From: Gammaproteobacteria bacterium
GTDB lineage: Bacteria > Pseudomonadota > Gammaproteobacteria > UBA9214
Length of the DNA: 6,723 nt
NCBI GenBank assembly: GCA_029881775.1
Contig: JAOULY010000104.1
Coordinates: forward strand, 1 to 6,723
Direction of reading: 5' to 3'
A program made the translations under genes and the position numbers. The notes beneath the pieces were generated by a model. It had not been told where the DNA came from and ran no database searches. It worked only from the letters and a program-made list of their open reading frames with translations. How positions within the stretch are numbered: the first letter of the stretch is position 1; every line of letters starts with the position of its first letter. Below are positions 6,610-6,723 of the stretch, piece after piece.

Positions 6610-6723
6610 CAGTTAGCGGCTTCCTGTGTGAGCGTATTGCCGGCAGCGGAACGGGCACGTACACGCATGCCGATACGGTAACGCCGGTCAAGTGCGGCAA
6701 ATATGCCGCCAAGCGCAATCATC
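6609..6723 (-). CDS. ccmF: CcmF haem lyase subunit, C-terminal fragment (start outside window)
   Basis: Only the last 37 residues and the stop (TGA, 6609-6611) are in view. They read MIALGGIFAALDRRYRIG, then a basic, polar tail ending EAAN. The end of a membrane helix followed by DRRYR is typical of the CcmF C-terminus. Its position directly before ccmG, with a one-base stop/start overlap, supports the call. Known: CcmF is the multi-spanning integral membrane core of the haem ligation complex, taking haem from holo-CcmE. Most of the gene, including the WWD domain and the haem-ligand histidines, lies beyond the right edge. Confidence 0.85.
   Translation of the reverse strand, partial: MIALGGIFAALDRRYRIGMRVRARSAAGNTLTQEAAN

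Overview
The window looks like ordinary chromosome from a gammaproteobacterium, possibly a respiratory or sulfur-oxidising lineage. That placement is inference from gene content and moderately high GC; there is no rRNA or other phylogenetic marker. The evidence is a System I cytochrome c maturation cluster in the order ccmF-ccmG-ccmH-ccmI, with ccmH and ccmI as separate genes, plus a pyruvate kinase and two envelope-protein genes.

Layout from left to right: (1) 1-1377, minus strand, the first 459 codons of a large MscS-type mechanosensitive channel protein that runs off the left edge. (2) 1378-1671, a divergent intergenic region holding a 138-bp MITE-like nested inverted repeat (1468-1605) and a possible 10-codon leader ORF (1638-1670). 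(3) 1672-2736, plus strand, a CNNM/CorC-like membrane protein (DUF21 plus CBS pair). (4) 2805-4262, minus strand, pyruvate kinase, convergent with the previous gene. (5) 4329-6723, minus strand, ccmI, ccmH, ccmG and the 3' end of ccmF, read right to left with start/stop overlaps at every junction.

The ccm genes work together. CcmF is the haem-lyase core. CcmG and CcmH handle reduction and thiol chemistry of the apocytochrome CXXCH cysteines, and CcmI chaperones apocytochrome to the lyase. Pyruvate kinase follows ccmI on the same strand after 66 nt and could be reached by read-through, but it is functionally unrelated. The two envelope genes suggest ion or osmotic homeostasis but share no visible circuit.

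I found no CRISPR array, phage genes, tRNA, rRNA or defence system, and no convincing undescribed multi-gene system. The most interesting items are the MITE-like repeat, the leader ORF abutting the CNNM-like gene, the CNNM-type (rather than CorC/HlyC-type) motifs in that gene, and an atypical DTRGIEIR segment in pyruvate kinase.
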